64,000 nucleotides of DNA. It comes from Ancylobacter aquaticus. Its GTDB lineage: Bacteria > Pseudomonadota > Alphaproteobacteria > Rhizobiales > Xanthobacteraceae. The DNA is taken from contig NZ_SMFY01000005.1 in NCBI RefSeq assembly GCF_004339465.1, positions 1 to 64,000 on the forward strand, given 5' to 3'. Shown in pieces: positions 35,482 through 44,616 of the stretch. The position numbers and the translations under genes were made by a program. Below the pieces are notes generated by a model. The model saw only the letters and a list, made by a program, of their open reading frames with translations. It did no database searches and was not told the origin of the DNA. Every line of letters starts with the position of its first letter. Position 1 is the first letter of the stretch.

Positions 35482-36427
35482 TCCTTCGCCTCCATAGCAG
35501 GAGCCCGACGAACGGTACGCCGATCACCGGCGTCAGCAGACCTGCGGGCAATTGCACGAGCCGCCCTACAAGATCGGCACCGCCCAGCAGGAGCGCCCCG
35601 CAGAGTGCGGCGGCCGGCAGGCGGACCGCGTGGCGGGAGGAAAGGCCGCGGACCAATTGCGGTGCCAGCAGGCCGACAAAGCTGATCGGCCCGGCCGCCG
35701 CCACCGAGGCCCCGGCAAGCAGGGTGCACAAGGCGATCAGTGCGGCGCGCATCGCTTGCAGCGGCAGGCCAAGTGCGCCGCTGACATCGTCGTCGAAGGC
35801 GGACAGATCGAGATCGCGGGCGAGGCACCACGTGATGGCAAGAGCCGGAAGCGACCACACGGCCAGCCATCGGAGCTTCGTCCAATCGGCGTTGTAGATG
35901 CTGCCCGCCATCCAGGCGAGCGCCCGCTGGACGTCGCGGATGTCGCCGAAGACGGTGAGGAGCGAGGTAACCGCGCCTGTCGCCGCGCCGATGCCGATGC
36001 CGACCAGTATCAGCCGGATCGAGGATGTGCCGCCTCGCCAGGCCAGCACGTAGATCGCGGTCGCAGCGACCGCCGCCCCCGCAAAGCCTGCGAGCGGCAT
36101 GAGATGGCCGACCGCTCCCTCCGCGCCGATCACCAGCAGCGCGACGCCGAGGCTTGCACCGCTATTGATGCCGAGCAGGCCGGGTTCGGCGAGTGGGTTG
36201 CGCATCACGGCCTGAGTGATGGCTCCGGCGACGCCGAGGCACGCGCCCACCAGCAGCGCGGTCGCGACGCGCGGCGCACGTACCGTGCCGAGGATGATCG
36301 CGGCGATCGGATCGCCCCTCAGTGCCGCGACAATGTCCTGTGGCGCGAGCCCGTTATCGCCCCAGCTCAGCGACAGCGCTGCGGCGATCACCACGAGAAC
36401 AATGAGGAGTGCGAGTCCGCGGTTCAT
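35474..36427 (-). CDS. Iron-siderophore ABC transporter permease (FecD-like)
   Basis: A 317-residue FecCD-family permease with about nine membrane helices. Conserved blocks are GDPIAAIILGTVRAPRVATALLVG, AVMRNPLAEPGLLGINSGAS and AGPISFVGLLAPQLVRGL. It forms the membrane channel with the next permease. The ATG at 36427 overlaps the upstream stop by 4 bases (atga). Confidence 0.92.
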   Translation of the reverse strand: MNRGLALLIVLVVIAAALSLSWGDNGLAPQDIVAALRGDPIAAIILGTVRAPRVATALLVGACLGVAGAITQAVMRNPLAEPGLLGINSGASLGVALLVIGAEGAVGHLMPLAGFAGAAVAATAIYVLAWRGGTSSIRLILVGIGIGAATGAVTSLLTVFGDIRDVQRALAWMAGSIYNADWTKLRWLAVWSLPALAITWCLARDLDLSAFDDDVSGALGLPLQAMRAALIALCTLLAGASVAAAGPISFVGLLAPQLVRGLSSRHAVRLPAAALCGALLLGGADLVGRLVQLPAGLLTPVIGVPFVGLLLWRRRND

Positions 36428-37449
36428 CGCATCATCCCGCTGCGCCGGCGCGCCAGTGCGATGAAGACCGGGGAGCCGAGCAGCGCCATGGTGATGCCGA
36501 CCGGCAAGTCGATGCCAACAAGCCAGCGGATGCCGGTATCGGCGACAAGCACCAGCAGTGCGCCGAGCGGCGCGCTATAGGCCATGATCCATCGGTAGTC
36601 GGCGCCCACCAGCATCCGCGCGGCGTGGGGAACCACGAGGCCGACGAAGCCGACCGGCCCGGCAAGGGCCACGGCGGAGCCCGCGAGCACCACCACCAGC
36701 AGGCCGGCGAGCAGCCGCCACCGCACCACGTTCTGGCCGACCGTGCTGGCAAGGTCGCCGCCGAGGCTCAGCGTCATGATCGGGCGCGCGGCGGCAAGAG
36801 CGCATGCCAGCCCGGCAAGACCATAGGGTGCGAGCTCCGCCACAGTCGATAGCGATCGCCCCGTGAGGCTGCCGGCCGCCCAAAGTCTCAGATTGTCCAG
36901 CGTGCCCTGGTCCAGCAGCAGCAGGCTTGTGGTCACCGAGGTCAGGAACGCGGTCAGCACTGCGCCGGCCAGAGCAAGCTTCAGGGGCGTCGCACCGCCG
37001 CGGCCTATCGAACCCAGCGCATAGACGCAGCCGCCCGCGACACCCGCTCCACCGAATGCAAACCAGACCAGACTGCCGCTGGCATCGATACTGGTGAAGG
37101 CGAGGGCCAGCACGACAGCGAAGGCGGCGCCGGCATTGATGCCGAGCAGACCCGGGGAGGCCAGCGGATTGGCCGTTACCGCCTGCATGATGGCGCCGGC
37201 AACCGCGAGCTGTGCGCCGACCAGAAGTCCGGCCAGCATCCTGGGCAGGCGTATGTCCAGCAGCACGATGTGTTCGCGCGAGCCGTCCGGGTGCATCAGG
37301 GCGTCAAACCACACGCCAGGGGCGATCTGCGAACTGCCTACCGTCAGGGCCCACAACGCCATTGGCAGCACCAGGGCAATGAGCAGCACAAGGCCGAGCG
37401 CCCGTCGGTTCCTGCGGCGGCCCGGCAGGATGGCATCAAGGTTTGGCAA
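36424..37449 (-). CDS. Iron-siderophore ABC transporter permease (FecC-like, TTG start)
   Basis: A 341-residue FecCD-family permease, partner of the one at 35474. Blocks VLLDIRLPRMLAGLLVGAQLA, ITANPLASPGLLGINAGA-like sequence and ALAGPVGFVGLVVPHAARML are clear. The only in-frame start that keeps the whole first helix is TTG at 37449, overlapping the binding-protein stop. A later GTG in the first helix would truncate it. TTG initiation fits translational coupling. Confidence 0.9.
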   Translation of the reverse strand: MPNLDAILPGRRRNRRALGLVLLIALVLPMALWALTVGSSQIAPGVWFDALMHPDGSREHIVLLDIRLPRMLAGLLVGAQLAVAGAIMQAVTANPLASPGLLGINAGAAFAVVLALAFTSIDASGSLVWFAFGGAGVAGGCVYALGSIGRGGATPLKLALAGAVLTAFLTSVTTSLLLLDQGTLDNLRLWAAGSLTGRSLSTVAELAPYGLAGLACALAAARPIMTLSLGGDLASTVGQNVVRWRLLAGLLVVVLAGSAVALAGPVGFVGLVVPHAARMLVGADYRWIMAYSAPLGALLVLVADTGIRWLVGIDLPVGITMALLGSPVFIALARRRSGMMR

Positions 37450-38368
37450 TGATCAGGCGCTCGATGTCATCCAGCACGCGATGCGCCGAGGTTGTTCCGT
37501 TGAACTCCATCCACGTGCCGGCATCGACCCGATAGACGCGTCCGGCCTGCACCGCCGGCAGCATCTGCCAAAGCGGATTGCCGGTCACTTCCTCATGCCG
37601 GCCATTGGTGTCTGAGTTGTTCGCGCCCCCGACGATGTAGAGCAGCACGTCGCCCTGAAGGTTGTTCAGTTCCTCCCAGTCAGGCCGCTTCAGCGTCGCG
37701 TCGCCCTGCGCTGTCTCATAGTCGGTCCGCCGCACGCCGACATCGCGGAGCACCAAGAACGGGCCATAGGTGTTCGGTCCGTCGAGATTGACCTGGAAAT
37801 CCCAAGAGGTGATTCGCACCACCGAGACCCGCTGCTCGGGAATGAGGGGCTTCAACTTCGCCACGCGGGCCTCATAGGCCGCGAGCAGCTCCTCTGCCCT
37901 GCGCTCGCGGCCGGTGGCTCTGGCAAGAAGCGACAGAAAGGCCTTCCAGTCCCCCGCCGAGATCAGCAACGTCGGCGCCAGCTGCGAGAGCAGCGGATAA
38001 GCGCTGTCGGCCATGGAGACGCCGATGATGAGATCGGGCTTGAGCGCGACCAGCCGCTCGATATTCGGCTCGAAGTAACTGCCGAGATCGGCGACGCCAT
38101 GGCGCTCGGCCTCATCGCGAAGAATCCGGTCGCTCATCAGCTTGAGCGGCGCCCCGACGATCGGCAGGCCAAGCTCCAGCCCCATGCCGAGGCTGAAGGT
38201 GGGGTCCAGCACAACGATGCGCGCGGGATCCTTCGGCACGCAGATCGGCGCATGCAGCACGCCGGGGTCGTCCATCAGTCGGCCGTCGCAGCCGCCCTGC
38301 GCATGGGACGGCGTGACCGAGAGGCCGAGCGCGGTCAGGCAGGCAAATAAAATGGCCCGTACTGTCAT
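37436..38368 (-). CDS. Periplasmic iron-siderophore binding protein
   Basis: A 310-residue FepB/FecB-type binding protein with a signal peptide (ILFACLTALGLSVTPSHAQG). The class III fold is visible as PARIVVLDPTFSLGMGLELGLP, LKPDLIIGVSMADSAYPLL and the long backbone helix region RAEELLAAYEARVAKLKPL. It hands the ferric chelate from the receptor to the permeases. It overlaps fhuF by 4 bp. Confidence 0.92.
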   Translation of the reverse strand: MTVRAILFACLTALGLSVTPSHAQGGCDGRLMDDPGVLHAPICVPKDPARIVVLDPTFSLGMGLELGLPIVGAPLKLMSDRILRDEAERHGVADLGSYFEPNIERLVALKPDLIIGVSMADSAYPLLSQLAPTLLISAGDWKAFLSLLARATGRERRAEELLAAYEARVAKLKPLIPEQRVSVVRITSWDFQVNLDGPNTYGPFLVLRDVGVRRTDYETAQGDATLKRPDWEELNNLQGDVLLYIVGGANNSDTNGRHEEVTGNPLWQMLPAVQAGRVYRVDAGTWMEFNGTTSAHRVLDDIERLIIAKP

Positions 38369-39306
38369 GAGGAGAGGTCTTTCGGCTGTGCGGCATCGGC
38401 GGAGGCCGTGTCCTCGAGCGCGGGCAGGCCGAGCCGGTGCCGCATCTGCGCCTCGATGCGTCGACGGCGTTCGTGCGGAGTAACCAGCACGCAGCTCGAG
38501 CAGTAGGATCCGCCTGGCGCCGTGTAGAACCGGCAGCAGCCGCCTCGCGCGCGGAAGCTGCGACGGGCGATGATGCGGCGCGGGCTCGCCTCGTCGCGTA
38601 TGACGATCTCGAAGAAATGCAGCTGCCGGTTGGAAAGCGGCGAGCCAGGAGCCTTCAATATGGCGAGCGCTTCGGCCTGTGCTTCCTCCTCACATCCGAA
38701 CTGGCGGCCGGCTTCCAGAAAACGCGCGGCGACGGAATCCGAGACGAGGCGCCACATCGCCTGCCAAGGCAGGCCAGTGCGCCCCCGCAGACGATGGATC
38801 AGAGGCTCCATATGGGCCTCCAGCCCCTCGCGTAGCTCGCTGCGCAATCCTTCTCGATCGACAGGAATGCAGCTTGAGCTGCGGCGGGAATTGCTCTCCC
38901 GATCGGTCACGCAGCGCGGGTCGAGCAGTCGCAGACGCACCCTCGGCCTGCCCTCGGAAGGCAGTTCGAAGGCCAGCGCGCAGTTCTCCGGCACAAACGC
39001 CGGGACCAGCCCGTGCGACAGGTAGGGCGAGGCGGCGGCAATGCCGAGCACGCCGGCATATTCGGAGATGAAGTACGCCGCCGCGCCCTTGGCGTCGAGG
39101 CCGGGCGTGCCCGCCTGCTGGCGCGCCAGCATTTTGGCGAGGAACCGGTCGTCGGCGAACAGCGACGGGACGGGCATGAAGCCGGGCGCCATGGGCCCGA
39201 TCTCCACCTCCGGCAAGGGCCAATGCTGCGCCATGACGCCGAAGGCGGCGCGAAGCTCTCGCGCCGCCGCGGTGGTGTTCTCACGGTCGTCTGTCCATCC
39301 GCTCAT
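38365..39306 (-). CDS. fhuF: FhuF-like siderophore-iron reductase
   Basis: A 313-residue cytoplasmic ferric reductase that frees iron from imported siderophore. The C-terminal 2Fe-2S motif CC-x10-C-x2-C is intact (GGCCRFYTAPGGSYCSSC, around residues 262-279). The N-terminal part (YFISEYAGVLGIAAASPYLSHG) is typical of larger FhuF members. Its position between receptor and binding protein shows it serves the same siderophore. Confidence 0.9.
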   Translation of the reverse strand: MSGWTDDRENTTAAARELRAAFGVMAQHWPLPEVEIGPMAPGFMPVPSLFADDRFLAKMLARQQAGTPGLDAKGAAAYFISEYAGVLGIAAASPYLSHGLVPAFVPENCALAFELPSEGRPRVRLRLLDPRCVTDRESNSRRSSSCIPVDREGLRSELREGLEAHMEPLIHRLRGRTGLPWQAMWRLVSDSVAARFLEAGRQFGCEEEAQAEALAILKAPGSPLSNRQLHFFEIVIRDEASPRRIIARRSFRARGGCCRFYTAPGGSYCSSCVLVTPHERRRRIEAQMRHRLGLPALEDTASADAAQPKDLSS

Positions 39307-39332
39307 GGCATTGGCCTTGTCACCGGCGAGGT

Positions 39333-41801
39333 TCAGAACGTCGCCCGGGCACGCACGCCGATCATGCGTCCGTCGCCGACGGTTGCTGAGGATGAGCTGC
39401 CGCTCACCGAGATCCCGGTCAGATACGCCTCGTCGAATATGTTTTTCGCGAACAGAGTCATCGACCAGTTCTTCGCCTCATAGCCAATTGCGGCATTGAC
39501 GATGGTGAAGGCCGAGACCTGTTCATCCGCTGTATTGGCGACGTCGGCTGTGGAATAGTAGCTATCGGTATAGGCAAGATCAGCGGATACAAAGACGCCG
39601 GAGGCATGGCGGTAGATGCCGCCAATGTTGAAGGTCACCGACGGCGCTTCGGGGAATTCACCTCCGACCTCGATTCCGACAGCCGGAACGGCGCTGTCGA
39701 ATTCGGTCTTGAGCAAACCCACCGAAGCGAAGGCGGTGAATTCCTGCGTCACCAGCGCGCGAAGCTCGATTTCGCCGCCATAGGCGTGGGCCTTGCCCAC
39801 ATTGGCAGTGATGGTCTGCGGATAGCCGAGAATGGGATCGTCGACGTCGGTCTGCAGGTCGCTATACTTGTAATAGAAGCCGTTGGCGTTGACCTCCAGC
39901 CGGTCGTCCAGCCACTTGGAGCGATAGGCCACCTCATAGGCCCACAGCTTCTCAGGATCGACTTCATAGACATTGCCGCTGCCATCGACCGCCGTGAAGC
40001 CGGCGCGGAAGCCCTCGCTCACCGTGAAGGCTACCGTCTGTTTAGGATCGATCGCGTAGGCGATACCGATCTTGGGCAGCGCCACGAGGTAACCGACGTC
40101 GGCGTCATAACTGGAGGACTCGTAAGCCGGTATCCCGGTCATGATCGTCTCAAACAGGTTGAGAGTCCGTCCGTCTGCCTGGTTCTCTACCGTTTCATAG
40201 CCGAGACGGCCACCGAACAGTACAGTCCAACGCTCATCCAGCGCGTAGCGCAGATCGGCGTACGCTGCATAGGAAGTGATCAGATTGCGGCTGTCCAACT
40301 CCTGGTAGAGGATCGGATCGAAGATGCCGTATTCCGGCGCGGCGACGGAGATTTCGGAGTCCGGCTTGTTGCTGAACCGGCCATAGTTGAACCCGATCAC
40401 GCCGCTTAGCGGGCGGACACCCTCTTCGAGTTCGAGGCGAAGATCTTCGGTGAAGTCCTCACCAGCGCGCAGCTCGTCACGCAGATACAATGTCGAGCCC
40501 GGCAGGCTGGAGATGTCGGCATCGGTTTCGATATAGGCCGTGACCGAGCGCAGCTTGACCCCTTCGGAGAGTTGCTGGGATACGTCGGCGATCACGGTCG
40601 TGACATCGGTATATCGCAGTTCCGCTGCCGAGACGTCGCTGTTGAAGCGGCGATCGAAGAAGTTCGGGCCTGATGCCACCGGGAAGCCCGGCTTGTCGGA
40701 ATTGTAGCTGACGGTGATCAGCGCCTCGAAGCCATCGAGCTGTTCCGGCGTAATCAGCACTTTGGCGCGCAGGCTGGAAAACTCGTCATTGTCCAGGGGC
40801 CCATTCAGGGGATCCGCGAAGGCGATCCCGCGATCACCTTCCAGATACTGGCCAGCGACGCGGAAGGCGAGCTGGTTCTCCGCTAGCGGACCGGACAGCA
40901 TGAACGCGCCACTGCCTTGATAACCGGAATCGGACGAATCCAGATAGTCGAACTCGGCCGCACCCTCCCAGTGCCAGGTCGGGTCATTGGTGTTGACCAC
41001 CACCGCGCCGCCCATGGCGTTGCGGCCCTGCAAGGTTGATTGCGGCCCACGGAACACCTCGACATTGGCAACGTCCCAGGTGCCGCGATTGCCGCGCTGA
41101 ATGCCTTCGCCATTCTGCGAGGCACCATCGACGATCAAGGCGATGGTGGGCGAGGAATTGGTCGGCGAGGTGAGGCCTTGGGACGACAGGCCACGGATGA
41201 CGATGCCGCTGGAGCCGCGATTGGAGCCGGAAACGCGGGTGTTGGCGAGCTTATTGAGTGCGCCGTTCAAGTCCTCGATCGCGTAGTCGAAGAACTGCTC
41301 GCCGGTGACGACGCCAACGCTCGAATAGACATTGGCGAGGTCGCGGGTCAGCTTCTCGCCGGAAATGGTGATGGCGTCGAGTTCGATCATGTCCTCGCCC
41401 ACCACGACCGAGGCTGTGCTCGGCACCGAGGCCTCGATGGTCACCGAGCGCGGCGAGGTGAAGCGCCAGTTGAGGCCGGTGCCGGCCAGCAGCTCCGCCA
41501 ATGCCTGCTCGCTGGTGCGTGCGCCACGCACGCCGGGAGAGCGCAGCCCCTGGGCAATCGAGCTATCATAGACGATCTGCAGGCCATTGGCCGCGCCGAA
41601 GGCCGCGAGTGCGCCGGAGACCGGGCCGGCGGGGATTGCGTAGACTGAGATCTGCGCCGCCGCAGCCTGGGTCTGCGCGGTACCGGGGCTGGGTGCCGCG
41701 ACGCTCGCCAGAGCAATCAGCGCACAGCCGGCGAGCAGATGTTGACGATGGTTTAGGTGCCGGCATCGGTTCGCGCGCGCGATCAGGCTGCTTGCGGTCA
41801 T
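39333..41801 (-). CDS. TonB-dependent siderophore receptor with STN domain
   Basis: An 822-residue outer-membrane receptor. It has a signal peptide (CALIALASVAAPSPGTAQ), then an STN domain (ISVYAIPAGPVSGALAAFG, QALAELLAGTGLNWRF), a TonB-box-like DAITISGEKL, the plug (IVIRGLSSQGL, VDGASQNGEG, VEVFRGPQSTLQGRNAMGG) and a full barrel ending MIGVRARATF with terminal Phe. It faces the FecR/FecI genes just upstream, so expression should be induced by its own ligand. Barrel type suggests a citrate- or hydroxamate-like chelate, which is inference. Confidence 0.93.
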   Translation of the reverse strand: MTASSLIARANRCRHLNHRQHLLAGCALIALASVAAPSPGTAQTQAAAAQISVYAIPAGPVSGALAAFGAANGLQIVYDSSIAQGLRSPGVRGARTSEQALAELLAGTGLNWRFTSPRSVTIEASVPSTASVVVGEDMIELDAITISGEKLTRDLANVYSSVGVVTGEQFFDYAIEDLNGALNKLANTRVSGSNRGSSGIVIRGLSSQGLTSPTNSSPTIALIVDGASQNGEGIQRGNRGTWDVANVEVFRGPQSTLQGRNAMGGAVVVNTNDPTWHWEGAAEFDYLDSSDSGYQGSGAFMLSGPLAENQLAFRVAGQYLEGDRGIAFADPLNGPLDNDEFSSLRAKVLITPEQLDGFEALITVSYNSDKPGFPVASGPNFFDRRFNSDVSAAELRYTDVTTVIADVSQQLSEGVKLRSVTAYIETDADISSLPGSTLYLRDELRAGEDFTEDLRLELEEGVRPLSGVIGFNYGRFSNKPDSEISVAAPEYGIFDPILYQELDSRNLITSYAAYADLRYALDERWTVLFGGRLGYETVENQADGRTLNLFETIMTGIPAYESSSYDADVGYLVALPKIGIAYAIDPKQTVAFTVSEGFRAGFTAVDGSGNVYEVDPEKLWAYEVAYRSKWLDDRLEVNANGFYYKYSDLQTDVDDPILGYPQTITANVGKAHAYGGEIELRALVTQEFTAFASVGLLKTEFDSAVPAVGIEVGGEFPEAPSVTFNIGGIYRHASGVFVSADLAYTDSYYSTADVANTADEQVSAFTIVNAAIGYEAKNWSMTLFAKNIFDEAYLTGISVSGSSSSATVGDGRMIGVRARATF

Positions 41802-41907
41802 AGTCCAGTAATCCCCATCGTCTTTAAGCCCCAGGGAGCGCGTCGGGGCGCCCCGTTAGGTAAGACGACGGCGTGCGGGGAATGCGAATCCCCTACGGCA
41901 AAAAAAT

Positions 41908-42936
41908 TCACGTCAGGATGACGATGTTTCCGGGAAGCCGTGTCTCGGTAAGCGCGAGCGCGGCGACGAGGTTGTCTACAATCTCTTCTGGGCGCTGGAG
42001 ATGGAACACACCGTCCACCCGCCGATTTCCAAGGCCCGGTCGTGCCAGCACGACGCGGCCACGGCGATGGCGGTTGATGTCGTCGACGACCTCGGCGAGC
42101 GGACGGTTCTCGAACACCAGAAGCCCGCGCCGCCATGCTCCAGCCAGGGTCGAGTTCATCGGCTCCACCACTGTCGGGTGGTCGGGGGAAAGGATGATCC
42201 GCTCGCCGGCATCGAGCCGGGCGGTGACGTCACCCGAAATGGCGAGACTGCCACGGGTACATTCGACGCGGATCGGTCCCGACCCGGCTGTGAGGGTGAA
42301 GTCAGCATCGTTGGCGGAAATCACGCAGGGACCGGCGGTGACACGGAAAGGGAGGGCGCCGGCAGCAATGTCGAAGGCGGCGGCGCCGTTTACCAGCTTC
42401 GCTGTACGCGAATCCTCGGTCAGCTCGACATCAAGCGCGGTGGCGCCGTCGAGATGAATCATGGAGCCGTCCGGGAGGGCGAACCTGGCCTGCTCGCCAA
42501 CCCCGGTCGCGTAGTCCGACATAATCTGATCGAGGCCGGGGACCAGCCCGAGCGAAACCCCGGCCCAGCCGGCGGCAAGCGCCGTCCCAACTCCAGCGAG
42601 CAAGAGCCGACGGGTCGGCGCCGGGCGGCGGAGATTGGCGCTCGCTGCAAAGCCGGCGTGACGCCATGTCTGGCTGGCGAGACGAAACGCCTCCTCATGC
42701 GCCCTGCTGCGTCCGCGCCAGGCCTGGAGCTGCTGAGCATCCTCGACCGTCGCTTCGCCTGACGTGAGGCGGGTCACCCAGCCGATGGCCTCGTGCTGCA
42801 GGGCATCGAGTTCCCTTCGGCCACCGTTCGTGCCGCCCACCGTGTCGTCACCCGATTCCATCGCGCCCAAAAACCGCTCGTTCAAGCGTAGCTCGCCGGC
42901 CTGTATAGGCGATATCGGGAAGACCGGGGAGACCAT
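41908..42936 (-). CDS. fecR: FecR-family regulator
   Basis: A 342-residue inner-membrane signal relay. The cytoplasmic part is HEAIGWVTRLTSGEATVEDAQQLQAWRGRS. One membrane segment, LLLAGVGTALAAGWAGVSLG, lies near residues 110-130. The periplasmic FecR domain follows (TGVGEQARFALPDGSMIHLDG). ATG 42936 lies 11 bp after the sigma-factor stop. The frame continues upstream only to a TTG inside fecI. The receptor start is 107 bp downstream, leaving room for a FecI-dependent promoter. Confidence 0.9.
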   Translation of the reverse strand: MVSPVFPISPIQAGELRLNERFLGAMESGDDTVGGTNGGRRELDALQHEAIGWVTRLTSGEATVEDAQQLQAWRGRSRAHEEAFRLASQTWRHAGFAASANLRRPAPTRRLLLAGVGTALAAGWAGVSLGLVPGLDQIMSDYATGVGEQARFALPDGSMIHLDGATALDVELTEDSRTAKLVNGAAAFDIAAGALPFRVTAGPCVISANDADFTLTAGSGPIRVECTRGSLAISGDVTARLDAGERIILSPDHPTVVEPMNSTLAGAWRRGLLVFENRPLAEVVDDINRHRRGRVVLARPGLGNRRVDGVFHLQRPEEIVDNLVAALALTETRLPGNIVILT

Positions 42937-42947
42937 TGGTGCAACGC

Positions 42948-43445
42948 CTAATCCAGCAGGCACTGGGCGCAAGACTCGAGCGCCTTGCGGATTTCGATAT
43001 CGACAGTTCGTGTGGAGATCCCGTACGTCTCGGCAAGCTCGCGGTGCGGCACATTTTCGAGCCGCGAGGCCAGAAAGATGTCGCGCCGCCTTTGCGGCAG
43101 TTCGGCGAGTGCGATGAGCACGCGGTCGACACTGTCCCGAGCGATCAGAAGGGCTTCGGGGTCGGCGCCGGGATCCGGCACGTCGAGCAGGTCGTTGATC
43201 TCCGCCTCGGCCAGCCGGCGGCGGACATGGCTGCGGTTGACGTCGGCGATGAGATTGGACGAAATCCGGCGCAGATAGGCCGACGGATTGGCCAGCGCGG
43301 CGACATCGGTTGCGGCGAGACGCAGAAAGGTTTCCTGCGTCAGGTCTTCGGCCATGGAGGAGGAACCGGTCGCGCGGCGGAAAAACCCAAGCACGGACGA
43401 GCGCTCAGACACGAAAAGTGCTCGCAACCGATCCTTACTACGCAT
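42948..43445 (-). CDS. fecI: FecI-family ECF sigma factor
   Basis: A 165-residue ECF sigma factor: region 2 with VLGFFRRATGSSSMAEDLTQETFLRL, region 4 with ALAELPQRRRDIFLASRLEN and HRELAETYGISTRTVDIEIRKAL. It heads the minus-strand set fecI-fecR-receptor-fhuF-ABC. It is clearly different from the fecI at 4079, so the window holds two separate surface-signalling systems. Confidence 0.92.
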   Translation of the reverse strand: MRSKDRLRALFVSERSSVLGFFRRATGSSSMAEDLTQETFLRLAATDVAALANPSAYLRRISSNLIADVNRSHVRRRLAEAEINDLLDVPDPGADPEALLIARDSVDRVLIALAELPQRRRDIFLASRLENVPHRELAETYGISTRTVDIEIRKALESCAQCLLD

Positions 43446-43753
43446 TGGGAACCTACCCGCCTCATCCCAACAGGGTGAAAGTTCTTAGGTGCCAATCAAA
43501 CCAGAAATCAATATCCTGGGCCTATATTGTAATATTTCTTGTTCTTGTTTAGATTATCTCTAAAATAGTTTTGACGTGATCAATGCTTGATGATCTGCGA
43601 TTATTTTCTCTCGTTTTATACAAAGGCACCGGTCAGCCTCCGACCATCCAGGCGATGGTCTCGCGTCACGCCCGACCTACAAGCCCGGCGGGAAACGACC
43701 CAAGACCGGACGTTATCGATGCCGGCTTAGAGCCCGTTTGAAAAGGTATTGGT
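43446..43753. other. AT-rich gene-free interval with IS end
   Basis: 43490-43620 is markedly AT-rich compared with its surroundings (runs such as attgtaatatttcttg) and has no gene. It probably carries the fecI promoter. From about 43733 (gcccgtttgaaaag) the sequence belongs to the end of the IS5-type element. Confidence 0.5.
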
Positions 43754-44173
43754 TCATTGGCATCGGCGCAGAAGTGTGGCTGACGTTGCGATGGTGGTGA
43801 GAGTTTCGGTCACGGCGGTGATCTGCTCGTATTCGCGGACGGGGCGGCGGTTTTTGAAGATCCAGGCAAAGGTCCGCTCCACCATCCATCTACGCGGCAG
43901 CACCTCGAAACCTTTGGCCTTGGCGCCGCGGCGGATGATCTCGAGGGTGATGTGTGTCTTGTCGGCGGCCCATGTGACAAGACGCCCGGCATAGCCGCCA
44001 TCGGCGAAGACGTGGGCGATGAACGGGTAGCGTCGGCGCGAGGCCTTGAGCGGCAGCTTGCCGCCTTCGCGATCCTGGGTGTCGGCGGCATGGACGCGCA
44101 CGCAGAGCAGGCGTCCGTCGGTGTCGGTCAGGATGTGCCGTTTGTGAAAAGCGCAGAAGCGAGACCCCGCCAC
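43733..44173 (-). mobile_element. Truncated IS5-family insertion sequence
   Basis: The element has a recognisable 3' end but the 5' half is gone. Homology starts abruptly near 44165 inside the transposase and there is no matching left terminal repeat. It cannot move by itself. Confidence 0.7.
43754..44173 (-). pseudogene. IS5-family transposase, 3' half only
   Basis: Visible residues begin at FHKRHILTDTDGRLLCVRVHAADTQDREG, the middle of a DDE transposase. They continue with the second catalytic Asp region FADGGYAGRLVTWA and the Glu-bearing helix VLPRRWMVERTFAWIFKNRR, ending AVTETLTTIATSATLLRR. The first catalytic Asp and the N-terminal domain are missing, so it is inactive. Confidence 0.85.
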
Positions 44174-44216
44174 TTATGGCTTCAACTGATTAAAATAGCT
44201 TCAGGAATTTCATTTC

Positions 44217-44254
44217 GACTGGGGTCCCGCTCGGCGCAGATCGGGACCCCAGTC
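44217..44254. repeat. Perfect 13-bp stem hairpin
   Basis: gactggggtcccg (44217-44229) pairs with cgggaccccagtc (44242-44254) around a 12-base loop. It sits between the IS remnant and parD. No T-run follows on either strand, so it is not a classical terminator. It looks like a REP-type palindrome or recombination site. Confidence 0.65.
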
Positions 44255-44376
44255 ATCTCCGACGTTCATCAACCAAATTAAAGGGTTAGGCCGTTTCCAG
44301 CCAGGGTCACTCTCCAGCGCTTATTCACAGCGGAATCCAACCTTGCCAAATTTTGCCAAGCTTTTACTCTCCATGC

Positions 44377-44616
44377 ATGAGCACGATGAACATCTCACGG
44401 CCTGAAGGCCTTAAAAGCTGCGTCGACCAGCAGGTTGCGGAGCGCGGCTACGCGACGAGCAGCGAGTATGTGCGCGAGCTGATCCGCCGCGATCAGGACC
44501 GTGCGCGGCTGCGTGGCCTGCTGCTGGAGGGAGCTTCCTCACCCGCATCGGCGCCAGCCGACGACCGGTACTTCGACAGCCTGCGGGCCAGGATCGCCGG
44601 TTCAACGCGTCGGTGA
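44377..44616 (+). CDS. parD: ParD-family antitoxin
   Basis: A 79-residue ribbon-helix-helix antitoxin: STMNISRPEGLKSCVDQQV, then GYATSSEYVRELIRRDQDR, the typical CopG/ParD DNA-binding part, followed by the toxin-binding tail (RYFDSLRARIAG). It represses its own operon and neutralises ParE. Its stop overlaps the GTG start of parE by 4 bases. With the toxin frameshifted, it may now be an orphan antitoxin. Confidence 0.88.
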   Translation: MSTMNISRPEGLKSCVDQQVAERGYATSSEYVRELIRRDQDRARLRGLLLEGASSPASAPADDRYFDSLRARIAGSTRR

